Shown piece by piece: positions 24,421-34,458 of a stretch of DNA of 64,000 nucleotides. The stretch comes from BP-464 sp963825415 (GTDB taxonomy: Bacteria; Actinomycetota; Thermoleophilia; Solirubrobacterales; Solirubrobacteraceae), in contig CAWGTD010000013.1 of assembly GCA_963825415.1 (NCBI GenBank), forward strand, positions 191,305 to 255,304, given 5' to 3'. Made by a program: the position numbers and the translations under genes. The notes below the pieces were generated by a model. It was not told the DNA's origin, did not search any database, and worked only from the letters and a program-made list of their open reading frames with translations. Within the stretch, counting starts at the first letter, position 1. Each line of letters begins with the position of its first letter.

Positions 24421-27321
24421 CAGCGGCTCCTCCCGTGGCGCTTGTTGCGCGGCTTCTTCGGCTTGTCGCGCTTGGGCTCGCGCGGCATCACGACATCCTC
24501 CGGAGAGAGATCACGGCTCGGATCGAGCTTCGGAGCGGGCTTGCCTTCGGGGCCCTCGCGCACCACGGTCGCGGTCGGCGTCTCGCCGTGCAGGTCGGCC
24601 ACCATCTCGTCGAACTCGGCCCGCGAGACCTGCCGGTCGGGCGTCTCGGGCTCGGTCAGCCGCCGGGTGCGGCGCTTGCTCTCGGGCGGCGCCACGTCGA
24701 CCGGTGCGCCGCCCACCGGCGTGGCGTAGGCGGGCACCATGCCGCCGGCCAGCTGGGCGATCCGCTTGCGCCGCTGGATGTAGACGTGCTCGCGCTCCTT
24801 CCAGTGCGTGAGCACCGGCGAGGCGATGAAGATCGACGAGTACGCACCGGAGACCACGCCGACCATCAGAGCGAAGGCGAAGTCGCGCAGGGTCTCGCCG
24901 CCGAACACCAGCAGCGCGATGATCGGCAGCAGCGTGCAGAACGAGGTCGCCAGCGACCGGGTGAGGACCTCGCTCATCGAGCGGTTGACGATCTGCGTGA
25001 ACGCCGCACGCGGCATCCGCGGCACGTTCTCGCGCACGCGGTCGAACACGATGATCGTGTCGTAGAGCGAGTAACCCAAGATGGTCAAGAGCGCCGCGAC
25101 CGTCGACGTCGTCACCTCCCGGTCGAGCAGCGAGTAGACACCGGCGGTGATCAGCACGTCGTGCATCAACGCGATCAGCACCGGCACCGCGTACTTCCAC
25201 TCGAAACGCAGCGCGATGTACGCGCTGATCACGAGCAGCGAAGCGATGATCGCGATGATCGCGCTCTTGGCGACGGTGTTGCCGAACGTCGGGCCGATCG
25301 AGGTCGTGTCCGGCGGGCGGGCGAGGCCGTACTTCGAGTCCAGCGCGGAGTTGATCTGCGACACCTGGTCGGGCTTCAGCGTCGGCGTGGAGATCTGGAA
25401 CGTGTTGCCGCCCAGGCCCTTCTCCTCGACGCGCTGGATCTTCGCGTCGCCCTGACCGTTGGCGGACATGACGTCGCGCACGCCCGCCTCGTCGACGGTC
25501 TTCGTCAGCGTCGCCTTGATCCGTGTGCCGGACTCGAAGTCGATGCCGAAGTTCAGGCCCTTGTCGCCGATCGCGAACGCGCCGACGAGCAGGATCAGCC
25601 CGGACATCGAGAAGAACCACTTCGACGCGCCCATGAAGTCGTAGTTCCAGCGCCGCTTCTGCGCCCCGGCGCCCAGCGCGGTCGGGTGGGAGATCATCCG
25701 CGAGCGCCCCATCGTGCCCAGCACGGCCTGCGTGGCGAGCACCGCGGTGAACAGCGACGTCAGCGTGCCGATGCCCAGCACGAACGCGAAGCCCTTCACG
25801 CCTGCTGTGGCGAGGATGAAGAGGATGAACGCCGTCATGAACGTGACGACGTTGGCGTCGATGATCGCGCTGATGCCGCGCTTGTAGCCCTGGGCGATGC
25901 CGGCCGCGACCGATCTACCCCCGCGGATCTCCTCCTTGACACGTTCGAAGATGACGATGTTCGCGTCGGCCGCGACGCCGATCGTGAGGATCAGGCCCGC
26001 GATGCCCGGCAGCGTCAGCGTGATCGGGATCAGCTTGATCAGCGCGAAGAAGTAGATCCCGTAGACCACCAGCGCGCCGACGGCGATGATGCCGAGCACG
26101 CGGTAGAAGAGCAGCAGGAAGAGGCAGACGATGATGAAGCCGGCGATGCCCGCCTTCAGGCCCTGGTCCAATGCCTGCTGACCCAGCGTCGCCGACACCT
26201 GCGACGCGCTGATCAGCTCGAGCTTGATCGGCAGCGCGCCGGTCTTCAGCAGGTTCGCCAGCCGCTGAGCGGTGGAGATCGTGAAGCCGCCCTCGATCTG
26301 CGAGCCGTTGGCGCCGTCGATGCCGTCGGGGTTCTGCTGGAAGTCGATGTACGGGACCGAGATCAGCTCGTTGTCGAGCACGACCGCGAAGTGCTGGAAG
26401 GCGGCCGTCGCCGGCTGGCCGGGGATCTGGTTGGACTGGCCGCGCTGCGCGATGGCGCGCGTGACGGTCTGCCAGGTCTTGCGCCCCTTGCTTGGTGAAC
26501 TCGAAGGTGACGATCGGCGCGTTGGTGCCACCGGTCCCGCTGTCGAAGTTCTGCTCGGGGTTCTTGATGTCGGTCCCGCGCAGCGCGAAGTGGTCGTTCA
26601 TGACGAACCACGCGGCCTTGTTGGCGTCCTTCGGCTTGTCCTTCGTGTCGTACTCGGCCTCGATGACCACGACGCCGGGCTTGACGATGCGGATGCTCTG
26701 GTCGGCCGTCGGCGCCTTCTCGCGCGACTCGGAGAAGAGGTCGGCCTCGCGCTCCTCCGGCCCGCGCAGCACCCGCTTGGCCTTGTCGTCGACCAGGTAG
26801 TAGTAGGGCGCGTCGTGCGACGTGTTCTGGCTGGCCTTCTCCGGGCAGCGCGCCGCCCGTACGACCGCGCCGTAGTACGGAAGGCCGGCGGCCGGGTTGC
26901 CCGCGGACTGGCCACCGGTGACGTTGGCGTCGGTCGGGTTGGCCTTGCAGTCCGGCCCGAGGACGTTCGGCTCCCAGTCGTAGAAGTACATCTGGGCCGT
27001 CGTGCCGACCTGGTCGATCGCCCGCTGCTGGTTCTTGACGTCGGGCAGGCTGACGATGATCTGGTCGGAGCCCGAGCGCTGGATCTCCGGCTCGGCCACA
27101 CCGAGCTGGTCGACGCGCTCGCGCATGATGTCCAGCGAGCGCTGGATCGCGTCGCCGGTCACCTGCGAGAACTTCGTCGGCTTGGCCTGGTAGACGAGCT
27201 CGACGCCGCCCTTCAGGTCAAGACCCTGGCGCGTCTTCTTGGTGGCGACGACCGCGGCCGAGCCGGCGAGCAGGCCGGCGACCAGCAGAAGGATGAAGAG
27301 GTTGCGCCGGCGGTCGGTCAT
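24420..27321 (-). CDS. secDF: Fused protein-export membrane protein SecDF, one frameshift
   Basis: About 966 residues once an indel near 26480-26492 is corrected. The SecD half opens NLFILLLVAGLLAGSAAVV, with GLDLKGGVELVY (the D1 motif) and LPGIAGLILTIGVAADANIVIFE (D4-D5, in two parts LPGIAGLILTIG and VAADANIVIFE). The SecF half has LNFGIDFESGTRI, LTILGYSLYDTIIVFDRVRE and a charged, Arg/Lys-rich tail. It uses the proton gradient to pull secreted proteins from the translocon. In many actinobacteria secD and secF are separate, so this is a true fusion joined by an intact linker (RWNYDFMGASKWFF). Confidence 0.92.
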
Positions 27322-27339
27322 GAAATGGCTGCGGGCAGG

Positions 27340-27789
27340 TTACTTGGCGGGGGTCAGCACGAGGAGCAGCCCACCGTCGTCGTCGTAGGCCGGGAAGAGG
27401 TCCGCGGTGGCCTGCGCCGGGAAGTCTCCTTCGGCGTTGACCTCGACCTCCTTGCCGAGCTGACGTACACCCCATTCGAGCGCCGTGGCCACATGGTCCT
27501 CGTCGTTCGCGAAGCGCAGCCCGAGTACCTCCTTGACGGGCCGGCCGACGACACGCTCGTCCTTCAGGCCGGTCAGCTCGAAGGCGCCCTTGCCGGTTCC
27601 GATCAGCCGCCCATCGCTGTCGCACACGAAAAACGCGGCGTCGGGCGCCGGGTAGTAGTCGTCGAGCAGCTCGAAGAGGAAGGCGAACCCACAGCGCGTG
27701 CAGGCCTTGGCCGCGCGGCTGAAACCCGCGGTCCGTTCGCTCTGGGTCGAGCGGTGACCGCAGTTCGGGCAGATGAAGAGGTGGGCCAT
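27340..27789 (-). CDS. Zinc-ribbon plus PAS-like protein in the yajC position
   Basis: 149 residues. It begins MAHLFICPNCGHRSTQSERT, with a second pair in CTRCGFAFLFE, giving a four-cysteine zinc ribbon. The following 110 residues (DAAFFVCDSDGRLIGTGKGAFELTG, read as DAAFFVCDSDGRLIG then TGKGAFELTG, and VVGRPVKEVLGLRF) have the pattern of a PAS sensor domain. There is no effector domain. It lies between ruvB and secDF, where yajC often sits in related bacteria, and has no membrane helix, so it is not YajC. Confidence 0.7.
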   Translation of the reverse strand: MAHLFICPNCGHRSTQSERTAGFSRAAKACTRCGFAFLFELLDDYYPAPDAAFFVCDSDGRLIGTGKGAFELTGLKDERVVGRPVKEVLGLRFANDEDHVATALEWGVRQLGKEVEVNAEGDFPAQATADLFPAYDDDGGLLLVLTPAK

Positions 27790-27834
27790 CGGCTCCCAAA
27801 GGGTAGAGGGCGCCGCCCCCGAGCCAGCGGCGCT

Positions 27835-28590
27835 TCAGCGGCAGAGCGTGGCTGCCGAGGGCACGCCCGTCCAGCGCGTGAGCGCCCAGAACGCCAGCCA
27901 GCCCGGCGTGATGTCGGCGCTCCACGGCGGCCGCCCAGGCCGCCGCCGCGTACCGCGGCCGAACGGCTGGAAGAGCGGGAACCGGCTCTCGACGATCGAG
28001 AACCCCGTCGCCTCGAGCAGGCGGCGGTGCGCGCGCAGGTTGGGCGTCCACCAGCGCGGGTCGTGGCCGGTCCCGAGCTGCGCCGCCGCGGTGAACGGGC
28101 GCGTCAGCGTCAGCGACATCGCGATCGTCTCGAGGCACAAAAAGGCGCCCCCGGTCACGCTGCGGACGTTGCGCAGCACGCGCGCCGGATCGCTGACGTG
28201 CAGCAGGATGTTGCCCATGAACACGAAGTCGTAGGTGCCGTCGACGGTCTCCGGGGAGACGTCGTAGACGTCGAGGTCGAGCCGGCGGACCTCGAGCCCG
28301 GTCGCCGCGCCGACGGCCTCGAAGCGCGCACGCGCCCCGGTGCTACCGCTGACGGGCCGCTCGCCCTGCCAGTCCTGCGCGGCCGGGTCGTCGAGGTCGA
28401 CGCTCGTCACGTCGCCGCCTCTCCGCGCCATCTCGTAGGCGAAGAAGCCGTCCGCCGAGGCGAGGTCGAGACAGCGCCTGCCGGCGAGCGACGACGGCAT
28501 CGGCAGCTTGCCCACCAGCGAGCGATGGTCGAACAGCCCGCGCGTCGCGGTGCCGTCCGGCAGGTCGAACGTGTGGTACCAGACCTCGAT
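27835..28590 (-). CDS. SAM methyltransferase of the WYH family, copy 2
   Basis: About 250 residues. After the ruvB stop the frame reads IEVWYHTFDLPDGTATRGLFD, then the SAM loop CLDLASADGFFAYEMARRGG, VTSVDLDDPAAQ, DFVFMGNILLHVSDP and RWWTPNLRAHRRLLEATGF. It is a clear relative of copies 1, 3 and 4. No ATG, GTG or TTG is visible close to the expected N-terminus. Either the start is unusual or a base is wrong near 28590. It appears coupled to ruvB, which is odd for a glycan-type enzyme and fits insertion into the ruv-sec block. Confidence 0.72.
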   Translation of the reverse strand: MEVWYHTFDLPDGTATRGLFDHRSLVGKLPMPSSLAGRRCLDLASADGFFAYEMARRGGDVTSVDLDDPAAQDWQGERPVSGSTGARARFEAVGAATGLEVRRLDLDVYDVSPETVDGTYDFVFMGNILLHVSDPARVLRNVRSVTGGAFLCLETIAMSLTLTRPFTAAAQLGTGHDPRWWTPNLRAHRRLLEATGFSIVESRFPLFQPFGRGTRRRPGRPPWSADITPGWLAFWALTRWTGVPSAATLCR

Positions 28591-28591
28591 G

Positions 28592-29605
28592 TCAGAAGAG
28601 CCGGATATCGGCCGGTGCCTCGAGCCCGAGGTGGGCGTAGGCCGCCTCGGTGGCGCAGCGCCCGCGGGGCGTGCGCTTGAGCAGCCCCTGCTGGAGCAGG
28701 TAGGGCTCGTAGACGTCCTCGATCGTGTCGGCCTCCTCCCCCACGGCGACCGCCAGCGTCGAGAGCCCGACCGGCCCGCCGCCGAAGCGCACGCAGATCG
28801 CCTCGAGCAGGTCGCGGTCCAGCGGGTCAAGGCCCGCGGCGTCGATGCCGAGCATGTCCAGCGCCGCGTCGGCGGCCTCGGCGGTGACCACGCCGGTGCC
28901 GCGCACCTCGGCGTAGTCGCGCACGCGCTTGAGCAGGCGGTTGGCCACGCGCGGGGTGCCGCGGCTGCGCTCGGCGAGCGCGCGGGCGCCCGCGGGGTCC
29001 AGCGTGACGTCGAGGATCGCCGCGGAACGCGTGACGATCTCGGCGAGGTCGTCGGCGCCGTAGGGCTCCAGGCGGTGCTGGATGCCGAAGCGGTCGCGCA
29101 GCGGCGTCGTGAGCAGGCCCGCCCGGGTCGTGGCGCCCACCAGCGTGAACGGCGGCAGCTCCAGCGTGACGACGCGCGCGCCCGCCCCCTGGCCGACGGT
29201 GATCGGCAGCCGCCGGTCCTCCATCGCCGGGTAGAAGGTCTCCTCCAGCGCGCGCGGCAGGCGGTGGACCTCGTCGACGAAGAAGACGCTGCGCGGCTCC
29301 AGCGCGGTGAGGAACGCGGCGACGTCGCCCTTGCGCTCCAGCGCCGGGCCGGCGGTCTGGATGAACGGCACGTCGAGCTCGTGGGCCAGGATCTGGGCGA
29401 GCGAGGTCTTGCCGAGCCCGGGCGGGCCGGCGAGCAGGACGTGGTCCAGCGCCTCGCCGCGCGCGGACGCGGCCTCGATCGACACCGAGAGCTGCTCGCG
29501 CAGCGCGGGCTGGCCGACGAAGTCCTCCAGCCGCCGCGGCCGCAGCGAGCGGTCGAGGTCCTCGTCGACGAGCAGCGCGCCGGGGGTCTGAATGCGCTCG
29601 CTCAT
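28592..29605 (-). CDS. ruvB: Holliday junction branch-migration ATPase RuvB
   Basis: 337 residues, normal length. The core order is SLRPRRLEDFVGQ, Walker A LLAGPPGLGKTSLAQ, Walker B VFFVDEVHRL, sensor 1 TLVGATTRAGLLT and arginine finger PLRDRFGIQHRLE. The winged-helix C-terminus has FGGGPVGLSTLAVAVGE and ends EAPADIRLF. The ATG overlaps the ruvA TGA by four bases. With RuvA and RuvC it moves and resolves Holliday junctions. Confidence 0.96.
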   Translation of the reverse strand: MSERIQTPGALLVDEDLDRSLRPRRLEDFVGQPALREQLSVSIEAASARGEALDHVLLAGPPGLGKTSLAQILAHELDVPFIQTAGPALERKGDVAAFLTALEPRSVFFVDEVHRLPRALEETFYPAMEDRRLPITVGQGAGARVVTLELPPFTLVGATTRAGLLTTPLRDRFGIQHRLEPYGADDLAEIVTRSAAILDVTLDPAGARALAERSRGTPRVANRLLKRVRDYAEVRGTGVVTAEAADAALDMLGIDAAGLDPLDRDLLEAICVRFGGGPVGLSTLAVAVGEEADTIEDVYEPYLLQQGLLKRTPRGRCATEAAYAHLGLEAPADIRLF

Positions 29606-30186
29606 GCGCGTGCGCCTCGCAGTGCGCTGGCCAGCAGGGCCTCGGGCGTGTCGCCCTCGGCGACGCTGAGCAGGCGGTCGGCCTCGCCGGGCTCGTAGCC
29701 CAGCTCGAGCAGGCCGGCGCGGGCGAGCTCGTGCGGCTCGTCGGAGCGCAGGACGCTGATGGCGCCGTCGTCGGGCAGGTCGACGCCCACCTTCTCGCGC
29801 AGCTCGCTGACGATCCGTTCGGCCAGGCGCTTGCCGACGCCGGGCGCGGCCTGCAGGCGCGCGACATCGCCGCCGGCGAGCGCGCGGATCAGCTCGCGCG
29901 GCGCGCCCCCGCCGAGCACGGCGACCGCGACCTTCGGCCCGACGCCCTGCACGCCGACCAGCAGCTCGAAGAGGTCGCGCTCCTCCTCGCTGGCGAAGCC
30001 GTAGAGCGCCATCGCGTCCTCGCGGACGACCATGTGGGAGAGCAGCGAGACCGACCCGCCGACCGGCGGGACGTGGCGCAGCGTCTCGGTCGAGACGGCG
30101 AGCCGGTAGCCGACACCGCCGGCGGTCTCGACGACGACGTGATCGGCGCGCCGCACCGCCACCTCACCGGCGATCGACGCGATCAC
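29602..30186 (-). CDS. ruvA: Holliday junction DNA-binding protein RuvA
   Basis: 194 residues from GTG 30186. The N-terminal OB domain is VIASIAGEVAVRRADHVVVE to LLSHMVVREDAMALYGFASE. The two helix-hairpin-helix motifs are LLVGVQGVGPKVAVAVL and LQAAPGVGKRLAERIVSEL. The C-terminal domain (ELGYEPGEADRLLS) contacts RuvB. The GTG overlaps the ruvC TGA (GTGA). Confidence 0.95.
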   Translation of the reverse strand: MIASIAGEVAVRRADHVVVETAGGVGYRLAVSTETLRHVPPVGGSVSLLSHMVVREDAMALYGFASEEERDLFELLVGVQGVGPKVAVAVLGGGAPRELIRALAGGDVARLQAAPGVGKRLAERIVSELREKVGVDLPDDGAISVLRSDEPHELARAGLLELGYEPGEADRLLSVAEGDTPEALLASALRGARA

Positions 30187-30674
30187 GAAGCCACCGCCGC
30201 GGCGAGCGGCGCCCGGTTGGCGTGACAGATCGCGACCGCGAGCGCGTCGGCCGCGTGGTGGGGCTCGGGGGGCTCGGGCAGGGCGAGCAGCGCCTGCACC
30301 ATGCGGCCGACCTGGTCCTTGGCGGCCCGGCCGTTGCCGCACACCGCGCCCTTGACCTGCTGGGGCGTGTAGCCCGCGCACGGGATCCCGGCCTGGCCGG
30401 CGGCGAGCATCACGACGCCGCGCGCCTGGCCGACCGCGAACGCGCTGCGGGCGTTCGCTCCGAAGTAGAGGTCCTCGAGCGCGACCGCGTCGGGCCGATG
30501 CTCGGCGAGCAGTGCGACGACGCGCGCGTGGATGGCGGTCAGGCGCCGCTCGGCCGACAGCCCCGGATGGGTGGCGATGACGCCGCCGTCGAGCGCCGCG
30601 AGGCGCCCGCGGGCATGGGCCACGACCCCGTACCCGGTGCTCGCGGTGCCGGGATCGATGCCGAGAACCACCAT
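30183..30674 (-). CDS. ruvC: Holliday junction resolvase RuvC
   Basis: 163 residues. The four catalytic acids appear in VLGIDPGTASTGYGV, VALEDLYFGANARS and EPHHAADALAVAICHA. The DNA-binding QQVKGAVCGNGRAAKDQVGRMV segment is present (quoted as YTPQQVKGAVCGNG then RAAKDQVGRM). The ATG at 30674 has GAGAAT nine bases upstream as a possible -10. yebC, which usually precedes ruvC, lies 4 kb away beyond an inserted block. Confidence 0.95.
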   Translation of the reverse strand: MVVLGIDPGTASTGYGVVAHARGRLAALDGGVIATHPGLSAERRLTAIHARVVALLAEHRPDAVALEDLYFGANARSAFAVGQARGVVMLAAGQAGIPCAGYTPQQVKGAVCGNGRAAKDQVGRMVQALLALPEPPEPHHAADALAVAICHANRAPLAAAVAS

Positions 30675-30724
30675 GCAGGCGGGATTCTCCGCGCGAGGCC
30701 GGACGCCTCCCGCCGCGCCGGAGA

Positions 30725-31579
30725 TCAGGGCGCCGGCGGGGGCGGCGGGCCGGTGCCCGCGACGGTCACGCGGACGCGCTGACCAGCCAGCGGTAGTCGG
30801 AATCGCCCGCGTTGCCGCAGTTGTCGGAGACCTTGCGCTGACGTCCCACGATCGTCGTCGGAGCCGGTCGGCGGGACGGTGCCGCGCTCTGGATCGAGGC
30901 GTCGGCTGAAGTCGATCGGCGGCCCGGGGGCGGCCCGAAGTGGAAGGTGTCCACGGCAGGAACCCGGTGATGACGTCGAATTCGGCGGCTCGTCGTCGAT
31001 GAGCACGACAACGACCTGCGAGGCCCCCGAGCCCGCGCAGGTCGCGCTGTGGTCCCGTCGACGGTGGCGGTGAGCGATCAGCCACTCGCCGCGCCTGCTG
31101 GGAACGAACTGCGTGTCGCCGTCGAGACGCGAATGTCCGGGTCGGCGTCCGGTTCGTCGGTCTCCTGGGGCGGGTCGTGCGGCCCGTCCACGGCGAGCCG
31201 GCCGGACGTCGCCGTTCGCGCCGGGCGAGCCGTCGGCGCCGGCGGCGCCCTTGCCGCCGTTCGCGCCGTTGGGGCCGTTGGTTCCGTTGACGCCGTTGGC
31301 ACCGTTGGCGCCCTGCGCGCCCGTCGGGCCCTGGGCGCCCTTCTGGCCCTTGGCGCCCTCGCCGCCCCCAGGGCCGGAGGCCGGGACCAGGGCGGACGCG
31401 TCCTTGGAGCGCTTGTCGGCGTCCTGCGCGAGCTGGAGCGCCTTCGCGGCGTCCTTCGTGACGCTCGACTGGCGCGCCTTGCCCGAGCCGCCGAACGCCG
31501 GCAGCGAGATCGCGGCCGCCAGCAGCAGCGCGGCGACGGCCGAGCCGATCAGCCCCATGCGGACGCGGCGCGAGCTCAT
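30725..31579 (-). CDS. Collagen-like secreted or anchored protein A, several frameshifts
   Basis: From ATG 31579 it has an N-terminal signal or anchor helix (MGLIGSAVAALLLAAAISLP), a helical stretch (KDAAKALQLAQDADKRSKDA) and an Asn-rich Gly-X-Y run (GANGANGVNGTNGPNGANGG and onward). Past about 31220 the C-terminal domain is scattered over all three frames. DTQFVPSRRGEWLIAH, SGASQVVVVLIDDEP and SDNCGNAGDSDYRWLVSAS are recognisable fragments, so at least four indels are likely. The ATG overlaps the stop of protein B (ATGA). Confidence 0.6.
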   Translation of the reverse strand: MSSRRVRMGLIGSAVAALLLAAAISLPAFGGSGKARQSSVTKDAAKALQLAQDADKRSKDASALVPASGPGGGEGAKGQKGAQGPTGAQGANGANGVNGTNGPNGANGGKGAAGADGSPGANGDVRPARRGRAARPAPGDRRTGRRPGHSRLDGDTQFVPSRRGEWLIAHRHRRRDHSATCAGSGASQVVVVLIDDEPPNSTSSPGSCRGHLPLRAAPGPPIDFSRRLDPERGTVPPTGSDDDRGTSAQGLRQLRQRGRFRLPLAGQRVRVTVAGTGPPPPPAP

Positions 31580-32425
31580 GGCGAACCCTCCTGGCTCAAG
31601 CCCACCACCGCGATGTCGACGTCGTCGACCTGGAGGTTGTCCGGGCCGGGGCTACACGTGTCGCCGGCCTCGAGATACAGCGAGCGCGGGGTGTCGGTGC
31701 CGGGCTCGAAGATCTGCGCCGGGCCGGGGTTGTTGTTGAACGGCGGGTGGAGCACCACGGGCTCCTGGTCCGGCACCGCCACCCCGGTCAGCAGGATCGG
31801 CCCGGACGCCGAATCGAGGCGCAGGTTGAAGATCGCGGCGGGCGGGAAGCCGCCGGCTGCCGCTGGAGTCGCAGTTCGGGACGTCGGGGTCGCTGAGCGT
31901 GAGCGACGCGAAGACCATGTCGGTCTCGAACTCGCCCTGCGTCCACGAGGCGTCGTCCAGGGGAATCTCGACGAGGTTGGGCGAGGTGGCGGTTTCGGTG
32001 GGCGTCGGCGTGGTCGCCAGGACGGGCGTCGCCTTGCGCGGGATCCCGTCGAAGCCGGGCGCGCCGTCGGCGGCGTCATCGCCCGCGTCTCCGCCGGCAC
32101 CGGGCGTACCGACCGTCCCGGAGCCGCCGTTGCCGGCGTTGCCGCCCGGCAGACCGCCCGCGCCGGCCTCGCCGGGGTTCCCGGGCTCGCCCTGGCCGCC
32201 CTGCGGTCCCGCGGGGCCCTTGCCGAAGCGCTCGGCGGCGCGCATCGCGCGCTTGGAGTCGACGTCGGCGGCCTTCGCCAGACCCAGCGCCTTCTTGACC
32301 TTCGAGGCCACGCTGGCGGCCGTGTAGGCGTGCGGGGCGCCGAGCGCCGGAAGCGCGATCGACGCGACGAAGACCGCCGCCGCCAGCGCGACCGCGATCA
32401 GCGCGGGTCCGGGGCGGCGCCTCAT
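31576..32425 (-). CDS. Collagen-like secreted or anchored protein B, one frameshift
   Basis: About 282 residues. It opens with a hydrophobic segment (LIAVALAAAVFVASIALPAL) and a helical stretch (ASKVKKALGLAKAADVDSKR). A collagen-like run follows (GPAGPQGGQGEPGNPGEAGA, continuing to GAPGFDG), then a beta-rich C-terminal domain (NLVEIPLDDASWTQGEFETD, FNLRLDSASGPILLTGVAVP, SLYLEAGDTCSPGPDNLQVD). An indel near 31857 splits that domain. The same architecture occurs in proteins A and C, with ATGA overlaps at both ends. The surface location is inferred from the signal segment. Confidence 0.7.
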
Positions 32426-33311
32426 GGAGCCATCACCGGCGCCGGGTGAAGTGCGCCCACGGTGATCGCCACGTCGGTGATCTCGAAGCTGCCGCTGTTG
32501 ACGCAGCTGTCCTGGAAGCTGATGCTCAGATGACGGTCGATCGGATCGTCGGCGGGCGCCACGAAGATCGGCGGAAGCCCGTACGGGCTCACGGCAGGTT
32601 CCGGAGCGAACGGAGGATCCCCGTCCAGCGTCGATGAAGTTGAACCCCTGCGGCTGACCGTTGACCGACACGTTCACGTAGATGCCGGGGCCGTCGGGGC
32701 TGATCCCGGCGTCGCAGTCGCCGGGAGCGCCGGTCCACTCCACCTGGACGAAGATCGCGTCGATCTCGCCCGGCTGCTGCCTCCACGACGGGTTGTCGTT
32801 CAGCGGGTAGGTGCTGTTGCAGGGGCTCGTGCACGTCGTCCGGTCGGCGGTTCCCGCCGCCGCGGCTGACGATCGTCCCGCCGGACAGCCCGTCGGGCCC
32901 CGGTTCGCCGTCGTCGCCGTCCGCGCCCTTGTTGCCGGGCAGCCCGTTGGCCCCGTTGTTGCCGGGGTTGCCGCCGGCGCCGTTCGGGCCCGGCGAGCCC
33001 GGATTGCCGTTGTCGCCCTTCGGGCCGACGGCGCCCGGCGTGCCGGGGCCGACGACCGCGAGCGAGTCGAGCACGTTCTCCGAGCGCGCGGTCGCCTCCT
33101 TGGCGAGCTTGGAAGCCTTCGCCGCCGTGGCCGAGTTCTGCTTCGGGCCGCCGATGGCCGGGATCGCGACCGCGGCCGAGATCAGCACCGTCACCGCGAA
33201 CGTCGCGGCGACTCCGCGACGCAGGGGGCTGGACAGGGGGGCGAACACCGCTCGGCCGAGATTGCGCAGAAACTTGTGACAAATGCAACCTGCTCCTCCG
33301 GGGGTGCGCAT
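32422..33311 (-). CDS. Collagen-like secreted or anchored protein C, two frameshifts
   Basis: About 295 residues. The N-terminus carries a hydrophobic segment (GVAATFAVTVLISAAVAIPA), a helical stretch (AAKASKLAKEATARSENVLD) and a Gly-X-Y run (GAVGPKGDNGNPGSPGPNGA and onward). Indels near 32848 and 32626 break the C-terminal domain, which reads CNSTYPLNDNPSWRQQPGE, GIYVNVSVNGQPQGFNFID and SFQDSCVNSGSFEITDVAI. It ends GALHPAPVMAP, its TGA overlapping the ATG of protein B. It is the first gene of the trio. ATG 33311 is used, with GTG 33248 as an alternative. Confidence 0.68.
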
Positions 33312-33323
33312 CGACTCCGCGGT

Positions 33324-33329
33324 TACGCT
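33324..33329 (+). promoter_or_regulatory. Candidate -10 element of the adenylate cyclase gene
   Basis: TACGCT ends six bases before the ATG at 33336, consistent with a leaderless transcript. The divergent collagen-like gene starts only 25 bases away. Confidence 0.42.
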
Positions 33330-33335
33330 GCCGCC

Positions 33336-34458
33336 ATGGGGGTCGACTGGGGCGCTGAGGGACTGCTCGACGGCCTACGGGGCCGCGAGCGCAAGTCGCG
33401 CATCGAGCTGCTCGAGACGCTTCAGGCCGAGGGCTGCACGCTGGAGGACATCAAGCGCTCACATGCCGACGGCGAGCTGCTGTTCCTGCTCGCGGGCCAT
33501 GCCATCGATCTCGAGGTCAAGTACACGTGGGACGAGGTCGTCGAGCGGACCGGGATCGACGCGGAGCTCGCTGGGCGGCTGGTGCGGGCGCAGGGGTTTC
33601 CGGTCGCCTACGAGGGCCGCGCCTACACCGATGCCGACCTCAGCACGCTGAAGGCGTCGGGCGACTTCCTGACAGGCCGGCCTGCCCGAGGAGGACGTCA
33701 TCACGGTCGGCCGGCTGCTCGGCCGCGGGTTCGCGCAGGCCGCGGAGGCGATGCGCGTCGCCGCGCTGCGCATGGTCCTCGAGCCCGGTCTGGACGAACG
33801 CGAGCTGGCCGTCCGCTACGCGCGGGCCGCGGGCGCGCTGACCCCGATGGTCGAGCCGCTGCTGGGGAACATGATGCGCGTTCACCTGTCGAAGCTGGTG
33901 AGCACGGAGCTGATCAACGCCGAGGAGCGCAAGAGCGGCCGGTTGGCCGGCGCGCGGCCGGTGACCGTTGCCTTCGCCGACCTCGTCGGCTTCACGCGCC
34001 TGGGCGAGGAGGTCCCACCGGACGAGCTCGGCGCGGTCGCGGGCCGGCTCGAGGCGATCGTCATGGACCTCGTCGAGCCACCGGTGCGGTTCGTCAAGAC
34101 GATCGGCGACGCGGTGATGCTCGTCTCGCCCCAGCCCGTCCCGGCGGTCGACGCGGCGCTGCGCCTGATCGACGAGGCCTACGCGGAGGGCGAGAGCTTC
34201 CCCCAGCTGCGCGCCGGGCTGGCCGCCGGCGAGGCCCTCAGCCGCTCCGGCGACTGGTTCGGCCGCCCCGTCAACCTGGCCAGCCGGGTCACCACGATCG
34301 CGCGGCCGGGGAGCGTGCTCACCACCGATGCGGTCCAGGAGTCCGCCCCGGACGGCTATCAGTGGTCGAACGCGGGTGTCAGGAACATCAAGGGCGTGCC
34401 CGATCCCGTAGGCCTGTGGCGCGCACGACGACTGCAAGAGGAGGCCGACGATGCCTGA
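33336..34458 (+). CDS. Class III adenylate/guanylate cyclase, Rv1264-like, one frameshift
   Basis: About 373 residues after one extra base near 33673 is removed. Residues 1-190 are helical (RIELLETLQAEGCTLEDIKR, DEVVERTGIDAELAGRLVRA, after the break VGRLLGRGFAQAAEAMRVAA), like the autoinhibitory, pH-sensing region of mycobacterial Rv1264. The catalytic domain has ARPVTVAFADLVGFTRLGEE with metal Asp residues and VRFVKTIGDAVMLVS. WFGRPVNLASRVTTIARPGS follows. It would make cAMP. Its end overlaps the SnoaL-like gene by eight bases. Confidence 0.86.
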
